From: Isoetes taiwanensis
Lineage: Eukaryota; Streptophyta; Lycopodiopsida; Isoetales; Isoetaceae
Assembly (NCBI GenBank): GCA_021234155.1
Contig: JAJEKV010000091.1
Span: forward strand, 2,177,501-2,241,500
Direction: 5' to 3'
Length of the DNA stretch: 64,000 nt
Both the position numbers and the translations under genes were made by a program. The notes below the pieces were generated by a model. That model made no database searches. It was not told the origin of the DNA and was given only the letters and a program-made list of their open reading frames with translations. Below are positions 60,092-64,000 of the stretch, piece after piece. Numbering within the stretch: the first letter of the stretch is position 1; each line of letters starts with the position of its first letter.

Positions 60092-60526
60092 CTAAACTTG
60101 CATATCTTCCTCTAAATCCATGAGGGTTGCTGATGAGCTCTCATTGCCCCACATTCGAGATCCTTGAACTTTGGCATTTGAGTTATTCTTCTTAGGACAA
60201 AAGCGTGCCCTATGCCCCCTTTGCTTCTGATAAAAGCATAAATTCTCCTTCATGCACTTATCATATTCAACTTTCTTCTTTTCTTCATCCATCTGTGACA
60301 TTGCATTCAAAGGCAACTTAGGAATATTATGAGAAGTTTGATGGACCTGAGAGTTTGATTCATCCCTATAATTCCTCTGGAAATTTCCTCTTTGTTGCTC
60401 CCTGCGGTTGGCATTCTTCTCCTGCTTAAGGATGCTCTCGAAATATCGAGCCTTGTGCTCCGCTTCTTCCAAGGTAAGTTGATCACATCCAACTAATTTT
60501 TTAAGCTCCATATCTAGTCCTTGCAC
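60092..60526 (-). pseudogene. Gypsy copy A gag, C-terminal part
   Basis: Minus strand, 144 codons open. Retrotransposon gag region (LEEAEHKARYFESILKQEKN) and a zinc-knuckle relic CFYQKQRGHRARFC, in which the second Cys is Gln. The frame is cut before the protease. The N-terminal gag is not seen; the sequence above 60530 belongs to the opposite-strand copy. Confidence 0.85.
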
Positions 60527-60617
60527 AAAGCGACTAGCTAGTTCCTGCAGTTAAAGACTAATTATTACTTTTATAACACCTAATTTAGAGAATGATGCTT
60601 GCTTAACAGAATGATTC

Positions 60618-60835
60618 TTGCCTTTGAATCTAACTTTGGACAAGCATAGAATACATAGAGAATTCAAGGTGGGAGACCTTGTATATCTTCGTGTCAAACC
60701 AAAGAAAAGTCAACTCAGAATTGGAAAATGTAGCAAACTTGCTCCAAGATATGCTGGTCCTTTCAAAATCATTAAAAGGGTGGGGAACCTAGCCTACCAA
60801 TTAGAGCTGCCACCATAGAAGGCAACATAAACTTT
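60618..60835 (+). mobile_element. Gypsy integrase C-terminus fragment
   Basis: Open frame 60618-60818 with GDLVYLRVKPKKSQLRIGK and APRYAGPFKIIKRVGNLAYQ. It matches the block at 62567-62740 and the minus-strand copy near 57050. An isolated fragment at the centre of the inverted arrangement, between copies A and B. Confidence 0.85.
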
Positions 60836-60878
60836 GGCGAAGGTCAAGATGCTTGTCTGAATTTAACTTTGGCGAAGG

Positions 60879-63166
60879 TCATATTGTTTCGGCAGAAGGA
60901 ATTAAACCGGACCCCAAAAAGGTTGAGGCAGTAAGAGAATGGCCAGTTCCTAGAAACCCAAAACAGGTGCGCTCATTCTTAGGACTTGCAGGGTTCTATA
61001 GAAAATTTATCAAAAGTTTTTCTACAATAGCAAGTCCCTTGACGACGCTTACAAAATCAAATATTGCTTTTCAATGGAATGAGAAATGTGAGAAAGCTTT
61101 TAGAGAATTAAAAGAGAAGTTGATAAATCTTTGTTTAAAATTGTGGCGGAATCAAGTAAAATACCGTGTTATGGCGGATGCTAGTGGGGAAGGGGGAGGG
61201 GCTGTATTGATGCAAGGCAAAAATGCATGTGTGTGCATATATTTTCTCATAAGCCGAACGATGCGAGAACAATTATCCCACCCATGATGGGGGACTATTG
61301 GCAATTGTGCATGCACTTAGAGCTTGGAGACATTACCTATTAGAAATCATTTTTGAGGTGCATACCTACCATGCTAGCCTTAGTGCTTTATGAAACAACC
61401 TAATTTGAATTTGAGGCAACAGTTTTGGATGGAATTTCTTCAAGAGTATGACTTTCAGTTAATTATAAAATGGGCGGGGTACAAATGTCGTTCTTGGATG
61501 CTTTGTCTAGACTTCCGACTTGTTATGCAATAACGATAATTACAACAATTGGTTGGATGAGGTGAAAAAATACTATTACTTTCTGAGACAATTATTTTGG
61601 ACCCAAATTGAAGGAGGTACAAAAAAGAAAATCTAGAGATAAAGGATAATTATAGTTTTGAGCGGGGAATATTGAGATACAAATCAAGAGTTTGTATTCA
61701 CGCAATAGATCATATTAAAAAGAAGATACTAAATGAATGTCATGATCTTATCGATAATATCGTCATCATCGGGGTTTCATAAAACATATCACAAGGTAAA
61801 AAGGAAGTTTCTTTTGGCGGGATTAAAGATTATGTCCGTAAGTACATCAAAATTGTGTGATGTGTTCACGTGTTAAGGCCTTTTCCAACAATTAGGGCAC
61901 ACGGCCTTTTCGCGGCCGTTACCTATTCAGAAAAAAAAATGGGAATCTATCGGCATGGATTTCATAGTAGGATTGCCAAGAACAACAACGAGGGGTAGGA
62001 TGCTATTCTTGTGGTGATTGACGGTATTAACTAAACATCTCACTTCTTTCCAGTTAGAAAAACAATAACGTGAAAGGAAGCTGCTAATATCTTTATTCAT
62101 GACATCTTTGTTTGCATGGTATTCCTGCAAGTATTGTTTCCAGATAGAGATCCAAAGGTTTATCTACTAGTAACTTTTGGACTTCATTTTTTAAGGGAGT
62201 TGGAACTCAATTGCGAGATGAGCCTCCACCTATCACCCAGCATCTTGGGCAAAGCGAAAAAAGGAAAAGGGTTCTTGAGGACATGTTTGCGAATGTCTTG
62301 TCAAGACAATCCAAAGAAGTGGGAAGGATTGTTACCTTTAGCGAGTTTGCCTACAATAATTCTAAGCAGGAATCTATAGGAATGACACCCTTTTGAAGCA
62401 CTTTATGGGCCGAGGGTTGATTTATGCCCCAATAAATTGGTATGATCCCATGGTTAAATCTGAAATTTCTAGGCAGCGATGTTGGAGGAATATGCGGATA
62501 AAGTGCAGCTTATAAGGATCGAGGCTAAGAGGCACAACATAGACAGAAGCAATTCATCTACAACAAGCATAGAATACATAGAGAATTCAAGGTGGGAGAC
62601 CTTGTATATCTTAAATGTCAAACCAAAGAAAAGTCAACTTTCGAGATTGGAAAATGTAGCAAACTTGCTCCAAGATATCTTGGTCCTTTCAAAATCATTA
62701 AAAGGGGGGAACCTAGCCTACCAATTAGAGCCACCACATGTAAAGATTCATGATGTTTTCATGTCAGATGTTTATTAAAACCCTCTTTACGATGGAGATC
62801 AAGTGCTTCAAATTTTTCAATTAATCGAGGAGAATAACACCTTTGCGGTAATGCCATCCCAAATATTTTGCTCATGAAGAGACCTTGAAAGTCTCCGTAG
62901 TAGAATTTATCAAAGAAATCCTTATACAATGGGCGGATTACCTATAGAGGATTCAACGTGGATGGAGTTAAATGAGGCAAACAAAATATGCTAAAGATTT
63001 TTCCGGAAAACCTTTTTCAATCTATATCATGCCATGGAATAAGGCTATCTAAAAAATGTATCAAACTTGTTAAGTATAAAAATACATGAAGTTGTGAAAA
63101 CCATATTTAGTAATAATGCGATGTGAGTTTTATTGGCGAGGGCGTCCTTTCCTAAAGGGATAAGAA
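60879..63166 (+). mobile_element. Gypsy copy B, 3' part (RT end to integrase)
   Basis: Plus strand. Starts inside the RT at the HIVSAEGIKPDPKKVEAVRE block (about 60878), with PKQVRSFLGLAGFYRKFIKS and the RNase H start ADASGEGGGAVLM (60853-61287). Integrase relics follow: GLPRTTT (about 61960), SDRDP-like FPDRDPKVY (about 62130), and QLRDEPPPITQHLG (about 62210). The C-terminal GGNLAYQLEPPH (about 62710) precedes PPT-like CCTAAAGGGATAAGAA at 63151. Frameshifts throughout. The N-terminal half is missing. Confidence 0.88.
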
Positions 63167-64000
63167 TGTGATGTGAGTTTTATTGTGATTATTCTAAAGC
63201 TATAATAAATAATAAGAGGGTGACATGGCATAAGGGGTGATGTGGCAATGAACTAAAGGAAGGAAGTTAGAATTAAGAAAAAAGAAAGATCCGACTGAGA
63301 AAGGGGGAAAGCTCCCACGGTGATAAGAAGAGAGAAATAGTGAACCTGAAGAAGCGATTTTGGAGGTAAGGATTAAACGATGTTTGTTTTAAAAAAAATT
63401 CATCTTAAGAGCAAATTAATAACTAAATGAATGGGAGGTATCCATGAGAAACAAGTTCTCTTGCAATTTTTGATTCTTTATGACTGCTCTAAACCATGAA
63501 TTGATGGTTCTTATCTTTGGGCTGAAATTCTCCTATTAAGCCAACTCCAACATAGGTAGATCCCTCTAGGATCATTTTTCGCTATGCAATGAAAAATTAT
63601 CCTCCTCCCATTTCGCGTGGGTCTTCATAAGAAAATGGGAATCAGTATAGATGCAAACACATGAAACAAGGGTTAGATGTGTGAGAAAAACATAAACAGC
63701 TCCAAATCAATGGGTTCACAATAAATGTCTTGAAATCCACATCAAATGCATCTAGTTCTAACCACGATGCTATGGATTATGCTTTACTAGTAAATCCTTA
63801 TTATGGAAAGGCGGTCAATGGCCGATGGGTTCTTTTCTGGCAAAAAATGGAACCAGCAAGGGTTCTTTTTACATTGTCAATCTTACCTCTTCTGCTTTGG
63901 AACAAGCTGGATGAACATCTTAATTCTACAAAGCTCAAATAGATGGTCGAATATGCATTAGATTTAGGAAACAAAAGCATTCCTTAGGGTTTGAATTCGT
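63167..64000 (+). mobile_element. Gypsy copy B, 3' LTR (cut by window end)
   Basis: TGTGATGTGAG at 63167 opens the same LTR as copy A (56587 on the minus strand). The match runs at least to the window edge, where TAGGGTTTGAATTCGT pairs with ACGAATTCAAACCCTA near 55757. The rest of the LTR lies outside the window. Confidence 0.75.

Overview
This is nuclear DNA from a land plant: repeat-rich, with no complete functional gene that I can defend. Intron-bearing fragments of plant genes are present (ACC-synthase-like aminotransferase, laccase, S-domain receptor kinase, alpha-tubulin) in a bed of LTR retrotransposons, LINEs, SINE-like units, a Helitron and a foldback element. Long TE-filled spacing suggests a large, expanded genome such as a gymnosperm's. 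The species cannot be fixed from the sequence.

Layout. 1-7061 and 21954-28946 are two copies of one duplicated block. Each carries an unidentified ORF pair and, in tandem, two copies of the 3' half of an ACC-synthase-like gene (four in all). The second is followed directly by a foldback element, whose two long inverted arms survive only at 27499-29339. 7062-10430 holds a short direct repeat and exon-like coiled-coil pieces. 10560-12850 and 15960-18240 are decayed LINEs of one style, with an LTR-like sequence from 14059 between them. 18453-21953 starts with a tRNA-Met primer binding site and holds SINE-like units, recurrent hairpin motifs and a 1.2 kb purine tract. 29340-31900 shows no recognisable gene.

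31920-36696 is a frameshifted Helitron: ten 19-residue tandem repeats, an HUH Rep domain and a PIF1-like helicase. 37027-37375 is a triple SINE-like array. 38313-38361 is a GC-rich palindrome with a second copy at 54843-54890. 41468-41590 is an alpha-tubulin exon. 42700-43980 is LTR-like with about 205 bp repeats. 44116-48340 is an L1-type LINE with a 17 bp target-site duplication. 49190-50019 is a truncated LINE. 50273-51350 holds laccase and receptor-kinase fragments. 51690-53583 is a truncated Copia element.

55030-64000 consists of two Gypsy copies in opposite orientation, forming a large inverted repeat of at least 3 kb per arm.

The most unusual observation: where the two copies of the big duplication differ, the differences fall mostly at CAG/CTG trinucleotides, often as CAG read as CGT or CTG read as CCG. 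CHG is a plant methylation context, so this may be a systematic long-read basecalling artefact. Some apparent frameshifts and lost splice sites here may therefore not be real. Apart from the mobile elements, there is no sign of genes working together as a pathway or cluster.
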